A stretch of 64,000 nt of DNA from Myoxocephalus aenaeus (Eukaryota; Chordata; Actinopteri; Perciformes; Cottidae): NCBI GenBank assembly GCA_038501785.1, contig JBAMJR010000002.1, positions 1,494,501 to 1,558,500 on the forward strand, written 5' to 3'. The notes beneath the pieces are model-generated. The model was not told the DNA's origin. It did not search any database and saw nothing but the letters and a program-made list of their open reading frames with translations. This document shows positions 1 through 11,330 of the stretch, piece after piece. Positions within the stretch are counted from its first letter, which is position 1; the number at the start of each line of letters is the position of its first letter. The position numbers were made by a program, and so were the translations under genes.

Positions 1-948
1 TGCAATACACGTTGAATTTAACTTTTCATTTCAACTCCTTGTCCATGTCACCATGCAGCTCCTCGTTAAGGAATGGAGGTGCTCTGCATGTGATCCACCT
101 CCTCTACTTCATTCTGTCTGATCTCATTTCAACGTGTTCCGGGATATTTGTGTCACGATGAAAAAACATTCATTCAGAAAGTCAAATAACTGTCCGTTTA
201 ACATCAACGTGTTCATGTAATTGATCAACAGTAAATGCAGATGTAAAATGAAATACATATGGCAGTGCGTATTTCACTTTATTTGTTTGTTTGATTAATT
301 TTGGCTATAGATGTTGGTTATAGATCCTAGATGGCAGCAGTACAGAGACAGAGGATCACACACATTGAGGAATAATGTCATCTAGATTAGTGCTGTTTAA
401 TTAAGCCTGAATTAGATTTCAACATTTGATAAGACATTACACCACTGTTCTTTGTGTTGCATTATGTAGAAGTGTAAACAACACGGACAAAGTTGGCACT
501 GATTGAGCTAAACTCTGTTTCGTCATGTGTATCATTTTAATAAATACTCCTTGTGATATGGTTTCTCTGATATTCATCTACCAGCAGCAGGATTTGATCT
601 GCAGTCCAGTAAAATGTAAAGATTTTAGCAGAATGTTGGATAAATGGTTGTCTCTGATTGGCTGTTTGTGCTCTGAAAACAACAATACAGTCATTGAACA
701 ACAATCTAATGTAATAATAATATTAAATATGGTTTCAATAAAAGGATGTATTGGTAGCTTAAATGGAAACCATAATAAACTGCAGCAGGAAGGACATTCT
801 GCTAAGAACATCAGGATACGCTGTCAGAATAAAAGGGAGAAGAAACAATCAATTAAGTGTGTGTGCACCTTTAAATAATGAAGAAGAAAAATATGATTGC
901 ACTGTTGGCATTCAAACATCATTGTACATGTTCTACACTTCACATACT
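1..948. other. Unique AT-rich intergenic DNA
   Basis: No gene, splice-flanked exon or clear repeat was recognised. Short open frames at 525-1005 have no recognisable domain and run partly into the neighbouring MITE. The left flank of the MITE may be host DNA or part of the non-LTR tail seen on its other side. Confidence 0.5.
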
Positions 949-950
949 TA

Positions 951-1308
951 CCGTAAACGTCGGGTTACAAGCTGCTCCTACGGCCGGTCGGTGTCCCCGC
1001 TGTAGCAAGCTAGTAGCAGCGCTAGCTAGCTAGCGGCGCTAGGTAGCTGCTGCTAACGGCCGCTGCTGCTGCTACTTCCCGCTGCTGCTGCTGCTGCTGC
1101 TGCCCGCGTCCCCTCTGCCCAAGTCGGGTGTCGAGCCTGGTCCCGCTACCTTCGGTGGTTTTCGGGGAGCTAGCGGAAGTTAGCGGAGAGCTAGCGAAAG
1201 TTAGCGGGGAAGTAACGGAGCGCTAGCAGGAGCCCCAGCTGGCTACAGCGGGGAGCTAACGGGGACACTGACCGAAGGTAGTAGCGGCTTGTAACCCGAC
1301 GTTTACAG
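951..1308 (+). mobile_element. Palindromic TA-flanked MITE, copy 1 (358 bp)
   Basis: The ends are inverted repeats. The left end starts CCGTAAACGTCGGGTTACAA and the right end, read in reverse, starts CTGTAAACGTCGGGTTACAA. TA dinucleotides sit at 949-950 and 1309-1310, as expected for a TA target duplication. The interior is made of GCTAGC, AGCTAGCGG and CTG units and is itself largely self-complementary. Orientation is set by the core CCCCTCTGCCCAAGTCGGG near 1111, present in plus sense here and in copies 2, 3 and 5. There is no coding capacity, so the element is non-autonomous. Superfamily is not certain: a TA target fits Tc1/mariner-like or similar transposases. Confidence 0.85.
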
Positions 1309-1319
1309 TACATACATCA

Positions 1320-1637
1320 TTTGTATTTTTGCACTCCCCTATTGTTTGTTTATTGTTTGTTTTATTTACACCTCACACACTTAATATACACATACATACT
1401 TTGCATTTTTCACTTCTACTGTTTACGTTTAATTTCATTCCTAAATTAATACTGTTTTTTTCTTTCACCCCAGCTATTTTATTTCATTTTTTATTATTAT
1501 TATTATTATTATTTTTGTATATATCTTTCATCCCTGTTGTTTTTATATCTTATTTTTGTCTGTAAATTGCTGCTACATCGACACCAAATTTCCCCTCGGT
1601 GATTAATAAAGTATATATTCATTCATTCGTTCATTCA
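1320..1637 (+). mobile_element. Non-LTR retrotransposon 3' end with (ATTC)n tail
   Basis: The stretch ends in GGTGATTAATAAAGTATATA (about 1598-1617) followed by imperfect ATTC units at 1618-1637. A 3' UTR that ends in an AATAAAG motif and short tandem units is typical of fish LINEs. A (TTA)n run lies at 1488-1515. MITE copy 1 stops only about 10 bases upstream, so it may have inserted into this retrotransposon's 3' UTR. No reverse transcriptase coding is left. Confidence 0.55.
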
Positions 1638-1928
1638 AGTTGCATTGTGGGTAAAGTGGGCCAGGTTTTGACAAGGAAGAACAATGCAAGGAATTAAAAA
1701 GGTGATGACTGTGGTTCTGCTGCATCCATTGTGTTTTTAAACTATCTGTAGACGTTCTTCTCTAAATCAGTAGATGCAAATGCCAAGTTTTCAATTTCCC
1801 ACTGAAGAAAGTTTGTTTTTGCACTTTTCACAAGAGCTTCAACTTTCACAAGAGCGTCACACGTGCATTCCTGTTGTCCACAGAAAGCTAATTGTTACAC
1901 TCACAACATTACAAAAAAATTGAAAAAT

Positions 1929-2240
1929 AATTATCACAACAAATTGGGATAAATTACAGCAAGAGCTATGGGACCGGAGATATCTGGCCAACACGGACAC
2001 GGCTGAACACTACAATGTCCAGGCTTGTATCTTAAGCGGAGCCAAGGCCGCTCCTCTGACCTCGTCGGAAAAGCGTGGCTGTGTTTGGCGGCCCGGACAG
2101 CCGACAGCAGGACGTCCTCTCCTGGCAGCGGAGAACCCAACGACCAGATGGAGAACCAGATCATTAGAGTTCTGCTCGACGGGGTTATTGACCACTTCAA
2201 GTCATTTTTGGCCTCATTGTACTTGTTTTGAATTGATTTA
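1929..2240. other. GC-richer segment of unknown origin
   Basis: This 300-bp stretch is more GC-rich than its neighbours and is open on both strands (68 codons from 2025 on plus; 88 codons ending at 1934 on minus). The plus-strand frame before 2200 reads a charged peptide ending in SFLASLYLF. I do not recognise a domain. It could be a fragment of a retroelement gene or a processed pseudogene. Confidence 0.25.
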
Positions 2241-2463
2241 GAAATGCAGTCATTTTATATGCCCGAATAAGGTTTTTAAAAAAAGAAAAAGAAATATGAA
2301 GCCACTGGAATGTGTGTTTCTTTATGAGGCTGCCAGTGTAAAATAAAAAAGGTATTTTTGGTTTGTTTTCTCAAATCATTAAAAGTTTAGCTCCGATGAA
2401 AGTTTGTGCTGCAAAGCGGCTGCAGGCAGTGATCACACATGTCTGGAACATCAGCGCATGAGG

Positions 2464-2471
2464 CCTTCCAG
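2464..2471. repeat. Target-site duplication of hAT element, left copy
   Basis: CCTTCCAG at 2464-2471 is repeated exactly at 3360-3367, directly outside the inverted ends. An 8-bp duplication is the hAT hallmark. Confidence 0.85.
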
Positions 2472-3359
2472 CGGGGGCGGTTTTGGGCACGGGCGACCCG
2501 GGCAGCCGCAAATTGGCGACCCCTGCAGCTGCAGGCGCCCCTGCTTGCTAAGAAGGTTCCGTCTACTAGTGACGTGTCGGTCGCGAACGAAACGGCTCTG
2601 AGAGCTCTTTGACGAGAACGACGGGGCCGGCTTTTTTTTCTCTCTCGCTCTCTCTCTCTCTCTCAAGCCGCATTTGATTGGTCAATATGTGTGGCGTCGT
2701 CTCTGCGCCTGCGCTGAGCAGAGGGGAGAGGCGGGAGTTACACAGTTCATGTGACGTCACGAGACTGTGCATCGTAGCAGCTTCAGTCCCCTCAGAGAGA
2801 ATGTTCTCCAACAGGGCAGATCATTAAGAGAAGAAACAGGATCAGCCCTCACAGCTGAGGCACTTGGTCTTTCTCTATGTAAATATTCACTGAAGGACAA
2901 AACTCTGGATGCTGATTTTTTTCTTTTTGTTTTACACATTTTAATTTATATTTTGTTGTGTGATTCTGTAAGCTTCTGTATGTTGTTTTACTTTAAATTT
3001 GTTAAGTATTAAAAAGCTAAAAGTTTAAAATAGTTAAAAGTTAGTTAAGTTCATTTGTAAATAGTTAAACGTTTGTTTTTGCACTAATTTTTTTTATCAC
3101 TCTGTAGAGTGTATAATAAAAGTGTATTTATATAATAAACATTTGATATAGTGCATGTTTTTTTTTTACATTAGTAATTCATATTGCGCATAATTTTATA
3201 TTATTGTTGGTAATAAATTAATTTAAGCATCAAAAAATCTGAAGAGCCATTTGGGAGCCGAAAGAGCCGGCTCTTTTTAGTGAGCCGAGCCAAAAGAGAC
3301 GGTTCCCTAAAAAGAGGGGGGTCTCGCCCGGGGCGTAATTACATGTAGAACCGCCACTG
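2472..3359 (+). mobile_element. Internally deleted hAT transposon (888 bp)
   Basis: The termini are imperfect inverted repeats: the left end begins CGGGGGCGGTTTT and the right end in reverse begins CAGTGGCGGTTCT. A perfect 8-bp duplication flanks them. Inside, the palindrome AAAGAGCCGGCTCTTTT near 3260-3276 and a (TC)n run at 2640-2663 are seen. A decayed transposase C-terminus sits at 2788-2905, so the element descends from an autonomous copy that lost most of its coding region. It cannot encode a transposase. Confidence 0.85.
2788..2905 (+). pseudogene. hAT transposase C-terminal remnant
   Basis: The plus frame from 2788 reads PSERMFSNRADH then a stop. The next frame continues GQIIKRRNRISPHS from about 2813, and a third frame gives EALGLSLCKYSLKD. 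Together these match the shape of the hAT C-terminal dimerisation region, where a PSERxFS motif is followed by a basic stretch and a hydrophobic helix. At least two frameshifts and stop codons break it. In hAT transposases this region mediates dimerisation. Nothing upstream resembles the catalytic core. The match is from memory of the family pattern, not from an alignment. Confidence 0.65.
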
Positions 3360-3367
3360 CCTTCCAG
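3360..3367. repeat. Target-site duplication of hAT element, right copy
   Basis: Exact copy of the 8-bp sequence at 2464-2471, directly after the terminal CCGCCACTG of the element. Confidence 0.85.
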
Positions 3368-3537
3368 ACGCGCTTTTTCAGATGTTGGAAACAATCTCTG
3401 TCCTAATTGGGGGGATGAGGCTCTCCATCATTTTTTAATCATAACTTATTGCTTATTTCCTGTGAATCATATCAGCGGCCAATTCTAGTCAAACCGTGGA
3501 TGAGATATTGAATGGTGGTCCAAGAGCAGAGTCACTG

Positions 3538-3540
<3 letters not shown>

Positions 3541-3571
<31 letters not shown>
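3541..3571. repeat. (GT)n microsatellite
   Basis: About 15 uninterrupted GT units. The short open frame across it is a repeat artefact. Confidence 0.95.
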
Positions 3572-3573
<2 letters not shown>

Positions 3574-3799
3574 CGTTTGTGTCCAGCTTTTCTCGTGACT
3601 TCATTTGTATCTATTATGAGCACTTTTCTTTAGCCGTGACCAAAATGGTAAGGAGACACATTTCTCCCAAGCCCATTAAGCTCAATGTAATGAGCGCTGA
3701 TGCATTTTTCAGAGACACCCTTGGCCAGAAACACAGCGCTGCCCTCCTCATAAGTCCCATTTAATCCTTTTCTCATTATGAATTATGGTCCATGGCTGA

Positions 3800-3801
<2 letters not shown>

Positions 3802-3834
<33 letters not shown>
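3802..3834. repeat. (TG)n microsatellite
   Basis: About 16 uninterrupted TG units, 230 bp from the previous GT tract and on the same strand. Confidence 0.95.
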
Positions 3835-3835
<1 letters not shown>

Positions 3836-3905
3836 CAAAAAAGCAGATTCTGCCTCCTCACATCTCTCCAACCTGCAGGAAACAGTGTCCAAAAGATAAC
3901 ACCAC

Positions 3906-4000
3906 ACTCACACACTCACACACACACACACACACACAGACTGCATTTATTTTGACAGCCTGCTATGTTACAGAGAAACGAGCGTACAGTCACACAAACG

Positions 4001-4062
<62 letters not shown>

Positions 4063-4153
4063 CACACACACACACAGACTGCATTTATTTTGACAGGCTG
4101 CTATGTTACAGAGAAACGAGCGTACAGTCACACAAACGCACGCACACACACAG
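3906..4153. repeat. Compound (CA)n array with duplicated 80-bp spacer
   Basis: CA tracts at about 3919-3937, 4010-4060 and 4062-4075 are separated by two near-identical spacers. The first starts at 3937 and the second at 4075, an offset of 138 bp. Each runs CAGACTGCATTTATTTTGAC through ACAAACGCACGC. The spacers differ by one base in CAGCCTGC versus CAGGCTGC. A CA tract plus spacer was therefore duplicated as a unit. Confidence 0.9.
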
Positions 4154-4385
4154 TCATTTCTAAGTTTAGTGTTTTATGTTGTTAAAAAGAAAAAAGAGGG
4201 AAATAACAGAAAGAAAGTTTCAGTCAGAGGCTCCTCCCACATTGAGAGCCACAAGATGCTGATGAGACAACTTCTGAAAACACACAGACCTTTTTTTTTA
4301 CTGATGCTGGGTGTTTAACTTACATCGTAAATTACAGCAGTAATAATACATCTCAGGATAAGATTCATTTCAAGTTAGTTAATTC

Positions 4386-4545
4386 TGATGGGCAGGTGGC
4401 ATCTTAGCCCTTCTATCAGTGTAGCAATGGGTGTGAATGGGTGAATGATGTCATGTAGAGTTAAAGCGCTTTGTTAGGTTGAAAGATTAGAAAAGCATTG
4501 CGCAATTACAGGTCCATTATCATGACTCATGTGGAGAATGTAACT
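4386..4545 (+). repeat. Fish-type dispersed repeat, 3'-tail fragment
   Basis: The segment holds GGGTGTGAATGGGTGAATGA followed by TTAAAGCGCTTTG and TAGAAAAGCATTG. This order is familiar from a short interspersed tail common in teleost genomes. A shorter relative (AAAGAGCTTTGAGTGG) is at about 42815-42830. Class (SINE or LINE 3' end) is not resolved. Confidence 0.5.
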
Positions 4546-4985
4546 ACTGTAGGATTTAGCACTTTACCCCCGAGAGCAAAAAATGGAAATACAACCACAT
4601 TGACGGATGACTTAATGATATTTCAAGAAGGAAAAGATAATAAAGAAAAGATAGTTCAAAGGGAAAGCGTATAAATATATTTTAAAAAGCCCTGTTCTGC
4701 TTTCCATGTCTTCTTTTCGGGGGGAAACTGACTTGAAAGACGTCGAGGAGCGTTGCCTCTCAGCTTGACGCCGCTACAGACGTGGCATTGAACAATCCGA
4801 CTGTCAGAATGAAGGAAACAGGTCTGTTCTTGGCAGAATTATAACCTCTTTAAAACTTTGTGGAAAGAGCCAAATGGCCTTGTATGGACATGGCGAGTTC
4901 TTCGGGGTAAGGAACCATTACGATGCTCAACCCTGCTTTTGGCACTTCAGCCAAAACGAAACCAACATTTGGATTCCATGTGCCA
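4546..4985. other. Unique sequence
   Basis: No repeat or exon signal recognised. The overlapping open frames near 4850-5100 on both strands have no domain that I recognise. Confidence 0.4.
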
Positions 4986-5345
4986 GCGTTCATACGGTCA
5001 TGGAAAACCTGGAAAATGGTTATTTCCAAGAAAAATCCCCAAAGTTTAGTAAAAGTCATGTAAATGTGTTATATTCATGTGTTCATGACGTTCATTTACG
5101 CTGAATTTGAAATAATTAATATGCTTTTAAAAGAAAGACATACATACAGGCATCTATATACATGTTTATTATTTTAATCAAACTATTGTCTCTCATTCAT
5201 TTGTGTCATTTAAGGTTTACTGTATGCTTTGTATTCTCATTGTTAGTTTAAATACTACATTTTCTCACTTTTTTCATGAATACAACGAGATTTCACAAAA
5301 TGTTTGGTCATGGAAATTTGGTTTAAAGTCATGGTAATCCATTGG
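4986..5345 (+). repeat. Transposon-derived dispersed repeat with GTCATGGAAA motifs
   Basis: GTCATGGAAAACCTGGAAAA (about 4997-5016) and GTCATGGAAATTTGG plus AAAGTCATGG (about 5307-5335) flank an AT-rich interior. These phrases recur near the ends of a DNA transposon family that is widespread in fish. No clean terminal repeats or target duplication were found, so this is probably a truncated copy. It directly adjoins the minisatellite that follows. Confidence 0.45.
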
Positions 5346-5390
5346 ACAAAATTGTTGTGCGATGTTTACCAGGATGAAGTTGTCTGGTCA

Positions 5391-8300
5391 ATGTCCACCA
5401 GCACATGTCCACCGGCAACATGTCCACCAGCAACATGTCCACCAGCAACATGTCCACCAGCATCATGTCCACCAGCAACATGTCCACCAGCATCATGTCC
5501 ATGTCCACTAGCAACATGTCCACCATGTCCACCAGCAACATGTCCACCAGCATCATGTCCACCAGCAGCATGTCCACCAGCATCATGTCCACCAGCAACA
5601 TGTCCACCAGAAACATGTCCACCAGCAACATGTCCACCAGCATCATGTCCACCAGCAACATGTCCACCAGAAACATGTCCACCAGCAACATGTCCACCAG
5701 CATCATGTCCACCAGCATCATGTCCACCAGCAGCATGTCCACCAGCAACATGTCCACCAGCATCATGTCCACCAGCAACATGTCCACCAGAAACATGTCC
5801 ACCAGCATCATGTCCACCAGCAACATGTCCACCAGCAACATGTCCACCAGCAACATGCCCACCGGCAACATGTCCACCAGCGACATGTCCACCAGCAACA
5901 TGTCCATGTCCACCAGCAACATGTCCACCAGCAACATGTCCATGTCCACCAGCAACATGTCCACCAGAAACATGTCCACCAGCATCATGTCCACCAGCAA
6001 CATGTCCGCCAGCATCATGTCCACCAGCAACATGTCCACCAGCAACATGTCCACCAGCAACATGTCCATGTCCCCCAGTAACATGTCCACCAGCAACATG
6101 TCCACCAGCATCATGTCCACCAGCAACAAGTCCACCAGCATCATGTCCATGTCCACTAGCAACATGTCCACCAGCATCATGTCCACCAGCATCATGTCCA
6201 CCAGCAACATGTCCACCAGCAACATGTCCACCAGCATCAAGTCCACCAGCAGCATGTCCACCAGCAACATGCCCACCGGCAACATGTCCACCAGCAACAT
6301 GTCCACCAGCATCATGTCCACCAGCATCATGTCCACCAGCAACATGTCCACCAGCAACATGTCCACCAGCATCATGTCCACCAGCAACATGTCCACCAGC
6401 ATCATGTCCATGTCCACCAGCAACATGTCCACCAGCATCATGTCCACCAGCAACATGTCCACCAGCATCATGTCCACCAGCATCATGTCCACCAGCAACA
6501 TGTCCACCAGCAACATGTCCATGTCCACCAGCAACATGTCCACCAGCAACATGTCCACCAGCAACATGTCCATGTCCCCCAGTAACATGTCCACCAGCAA
6601 CATGTCCACCAGCATCATGTCCACCAGCAACAAGTCCACCAGCATCATGTCCATGTCCACTAGCAACATGTCCACCAGCATCATGTCCACCAGCATCATG
6701 TCCACCAGCAACATGTCCACCAGCAACATGTCCACCAGCATCATGTCCACCAGCAACATGTCCACCAGCAACATGTCCACCAGCATCAAGTCCACCAGCA
6801 GCATGTCCACCAGCAACATGCCCACCGGCAACATGTCCACCAGCAACATGTCCACCAGCATCATGTCCACCAGCATCATGTCCACCAGCAACATGTCCAC
6901 CAGCAACATGTCCACCAGCATCATGTCCACCAGCATCATGTCCACCAGCAACATGTCCACCAGCATCATGTCCATGTCCACCAGCAACATGTCCACCAGC
7001 ATCATGTCCACCAGCAACATGTCCACCAGCATCATGTCCACCAGCATCATGTCCACCAGCAACATGTCCACCAGCAACATGTCCATGTCCACCAGCAACA
7101 TGTCCACCAGCAACATGTCCACCAGCAACATGTCCATGTCCACCAGCAACATGTCCAGCAGCAACATGTACACCAGCATCATGTCCACCAGCAACATGTC
7201 CAGCAGCAACATGTCCACCAGCATCATGTCCACCAGCATCATGTCCACCAGCAACATGTCCACCAGCAACATGCCCACCGGCAACATGTCCACCAGCAAC
7301 ATGCCCACCGGCATCATGTCCACCAGCATCATGTCCACCAGCAACATGTCCACCAGCAACATGTCCACAGCATCATGTCCACCAGCAACATGTCCACCAG
7401 CAACATGTCCACCAGCATCATGTCCACCAGCAGCATGTCCACCAGCAACATGTCCACCAGCAACATGTCCACCAGCATCATGTCCACCAGCAACATGTCC
7501 ACCAGCAACATGCCCACCGGCAACATGTCCACCAGCAACATGTCCACCAGCAACATGTCCACCAGCATCATGTCCACCAGCAACATGTCCACCAGCAACA
7601 TGCCCACCGGCAACATGTCCACCAGCAACATGTCCACCAGCATCATGTCCACCAGCATCATGTCCACCAGCAACATGTCCACCAGCAACATGTCCACCAG
7701 CAACATGTCCACCAGCATCATGTCCACCAGCATCATGTCCACCAGCAACATGTCCACCAGCATCATGTCCATGTCCACCAGCATCATGTCCATGTCCACC
7801 AGCAACATGCCCACCGGCAACATGTCCACCAGCAACATGTCCATGTCCACCAGCAACATGTCCACCAGAAACATGTCCACCAGCATCATGTCCACCAGCA
7901 ACATGTCCGCCAGCATCATGTCCACCAGCAACATGTCCACCAGCAACATGCCCACCGGCAACATGTCCACCAGCAACATGTCCACCAGCATCATGTCCAC
8001 CAGCATCATGTCCACAGCAACATGTCCACCAGCAACATGTCCACCAGCATCATGTCCACCAGCATCATGTCCACCAGCAACATGTCCATGTCCACCAGCA
8101 ACATGTCCACCAGCAGCATGTCCACCAGCAACATGTCCACCAGCAACATGTCCATGTCCACCAGCAACATGTCCAGCAGCAACATGTCCAGCAGCAACAT
8201 GTCCACCAGCAACATGTCCAGCAGCAACATGTCCACCAGCAACATGTCCACCAGCATCATGTCCACCAGCAACATGTCCACCAGCAACATGTTCAGCAGC

Positions 8301-8397
8301 AACATGTCCAGCAGCAACATGTCCACCAGCAACATGTCCAGCAGCAACATGTCCACCAGCAACATGTTCAGCAGCAACATGTCCAGCAGCAACATGT
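5391..8397. repeat. 3.0-kb minisatellite, 15-bp unit, about 200 copies
   Basis: The unit is AACATGTCCACCAGC. Common variants are AAC/ATC at the first codon, ACCAGA, CCCACCGGC, CGCCAGC, CCCCCAGTAAC, TCCAGCAGC and TTCAGCAGC, and short 6-bp units (CATGTC) are interspersed. The consensus has no stop codon in any of its six frames and the period is divisible by three, so long open frames (to 1102 codons) arise automatically. They are not evidence of a gene. Two 14-bp units, near 7368 and 8013, shift every frame. Blocks are duplicated at higher order: the segment starting at 6071 recurs at 6575, offset 504 bp, with a 45-bp indel. Units near the 3' end (8160-8397) switch to the CAGCAGC type. Confidence 0.97.
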
Positions 8398-10690
8398 GGC
8401 CGGAGACTTCGCCTAAAGCTCTTCCTTCATGCCAAGTGCATGATGGACGTCTGCCTGTGGAGATACAGTCTAGTCTGTTTTACCTCTTCTACACCTTCAC
8501 CTCTCATCATGACTGGGATCGCTCATTTATGACTGTATACTCAAGTACCTCCAAAGGTTGCAGGAAAAATACAAAAAAAGCCTATTTTATTATTATCAGG
8601 GCTCGAGCATAAACGAAAGCGTCAGCGAGGACCTCTTAAAACTGTCGGTATTATTTGGCTTCTATCCCGGTTCCAGCGCTGCACTTCTGCAAACCCTCCT
8701 CAAGAATTAATTAGATCGACTTTAAATTTGCTCAGTACAATCTCAAGACCGCTGAAATCAAAATTGACGTCTGCGTTCGTGCAACAATGTTGCTTTCATA
8801 AGTCACAAACCTTCTCTTGTAGACTGCTGCAGGAGGCATGGCCCTCAGCAGAGAGCCTCAACCCAATAATCACATGTTGTAACTCTTGTGGCATGAATCA
8901 TTGCACTCAACTGATTTCTTTACAAATGTGTCATGGCTGCACTCCGGTCATTAGCTCTTGACCCTTGAAAGTATTTTTTTATTATGCACATTATCAACTC
9001 AAATGATAAGGGCCTTGATGCATTCATTCTTACCGGCCTTGTGTTAAAATAATGTGCATGAAAAATATTCCAATAATAATTAGTATTGAACAAAGCCAGA
9101 GAAATACCAAGAGTCAAAGGAGGAAGTCAGGTGTGCTTTTATAAAGAGCAACACAATGTGTTTGAAGGACAAGAACTTTCACCCTGGAGACCAGAGTTTG
9201 TGTCCCTTTTGAAACAAAAAGTTAACAAGTTGAATTTTCTGAAAGTTTGTCTTTCTGCTCCTTTGTCTGAAGTCTTTGCACCTCTCAAGCTATCATCCAG
9301 CAGGTTTTTCTGATTCATTTTCTTCAAACTCAGCTTTATTTCTTTGCTCCTGTGTGTCTAGTTCATCAAAGTATCTTCCTCTTCCTCGCCCTGTAATCGC
9401 TCTTTGGCTTTCAGCCGTTCCCTTTCTTGTATTTTCCGTATGTGATGTCCTGTTAGGTTGTGAAGGTTTTATCCTGATCCCGTCTCAGAGCTTCTTCCCT
9501 TCTGGACTGCATTATATCCTCACTTCTGGTCTTCTTTTTCAGCCATTTTGGGTTTTCTTTGCTTCAGTTCAATCAATACCTCCTTCTCCATACATCTCCA
9601 CAGAGGGCCTTCCACACCACCCGATGAGAAGTGTTCAAATATCTTTTGTTTTTTGGGAAACCCCCTAAAAGGAATGATGAAACTGTGGCAGGACGAAGCA
9701 TATTTGGCGTCTCGGTAATTAACACTGTGCGTTGTTACAAACTATAACTGAATAAACCTGATGGTATATTAGGAACTGAACATGTGTTCATTCACAACCA
9801 GCTGCAACAGTTAAATGCTGCTTAAACATTATGGGATCAGTAATAATAAAACATTATAATATGGATAGTATTAAAGGAGTTATTCTGCATAATAAGTAAC
9901 ATGAATTTTAATAAATGATTTAATTTAGTTTACTTGTAATGGTGTTTACATTACAGCATGTCTAAAGAAAGTTAATTAGCATTTTGCCAATTGATTCATT
10001 TTCTATTAATTATGGGCACAATATTTGTTTTGTTTCTGACTAGTGTTATGATAAATCAAGCAAGTTGAAGATCTCACTGTAGCTTTTGGGAAACTTGATT
10101 TTCTATGATTTTCCAATACTTTGAAGACAAAACAATGAATGACGGATAAAAGAAAACAAACAAAAGATGTTAAAGATCAGTTAAAGATGATGAAAACAAT
10201 TGTTGTTGTCGCACTAATCTTTGCTTTTTACAACTGTCTGCTGCAAGGAAACATGGTTTTATCCTATTGATCAATGGCTGTCAAAACATGAATAAATAAA
10301 GGAGAAGTTAATGAGCAATATAAGTACACAGTTGGACAGGGAGTTTGCTACCTGGCCATTATTTTACACTAAATGTGACATATGCACGACTGTAAATAAT
10401 TCTCAATGTCGCTCGTCGTGTTTCTGATTTCTTCTGCAGCTCCAGACTCCATAAAGCTGAGTTCTGGAACTGAAACGTCCTCCATGTGCCAACTCACGCA
10501 ACAGGACCCCATTAGGCCTTTTGTATGCTTTCTTCAGTGTAGTATCCCTGGCAACTGCAGTACCTGTGAGACACTGATGAAAGTTCTTCTCCGCACTGCC
10601 AAGCCTATGAGAGCTGCCCATTACCGCTCCATAGCGCTGCATTGTGAGCACACTAATGAAGCCAGTGTGTTCTTTTTAAAGTGTCATTCT
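8398..10690. other. Unique intergenic DNA
   Basis: AT-rich sequence without recognised repeats or genes. The 130-codon frame at 9276-9668 is low in complexity and has no recognisable domain. Confidence 0.4.
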
Positions 10691-10699
10691 GGATTATGG

Positions 10700-11330
10700 C
10701 CATAATGTGAGGGTGAGAGTGGCTCTGTATAAGTGTCTCTGTGAGCCCTAACAACGTGGGTCCCTGTGGTAAATGTGGGGCCCCGGGGGCCACAGGATCC
10801 CCGCCGTCGCCCCACCGGGCGGCTGACACTGGAGTAATTTCATCTGACAGGTGACTTAACAGAGCTTTGGTCCGTGGCAGGCGGCAGACCAAAGGCGGGA
10901 CGGTGTATGTGGGGACCTGTCAGCCTTGTTTTCAGCTGGGAGCTGCGTGTGCTGTCAATATTTAGATTTGCGGAGAGATTCTGCGTTATCAGAGCAAAGA
11001 GAATGGGATATTGCAGGCTGTGCATCACTGTCTGCAGCGCTCTTTAATCTACTGAGAATTATTTAAATGCCACCTGGCGTCAGTTATTGAGGAAACATGA
11101 GTGTTATGGAAATAAACGCCTCATATTTAGCTCTTTCAAATTGTCAGATGTTTCAAAGACACAATGTCCTCGTTCGGCCCACTTGGAAACACGAGGAATG
11201 TCAAAGTGCAGCCTTGCTGTTCTGAATGGATGAGACGGGACAAATGAGATGCCGCGGGCCCGGCTCATGACAATGGATAGGGGTCACGGACACCCGGCCC
11301 TTCAGCCGCTAAACGCCTGACACATTTATT
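10700..11330. other. Possible conserved non-coding block
   Basis: A GC-moderate, non-repetitive stretch that lacks coding signal. It has short motif-like words such as ATTTATTGGATGTGG (about 11324) and balanced composition unlike the AT-rich flanks. This is inferred from appearance only; conservation was not tested. Confidence 0.25.

Noticed and set aside
5391..8397. CRISPR-like array
   Set aside because: Units are contiguous with no unique spacers, and the sequence is vertebrate.
5304..8612. Open frames of 1102, 1003, 679 and 385 codons over the minisatellite
   Set aside because: The 15-bp unit has no stop in any frame, so long frames on both strands are automatic. All frames switch at 14-bp units, and no start context, splice site or flanking domain supports a protein.
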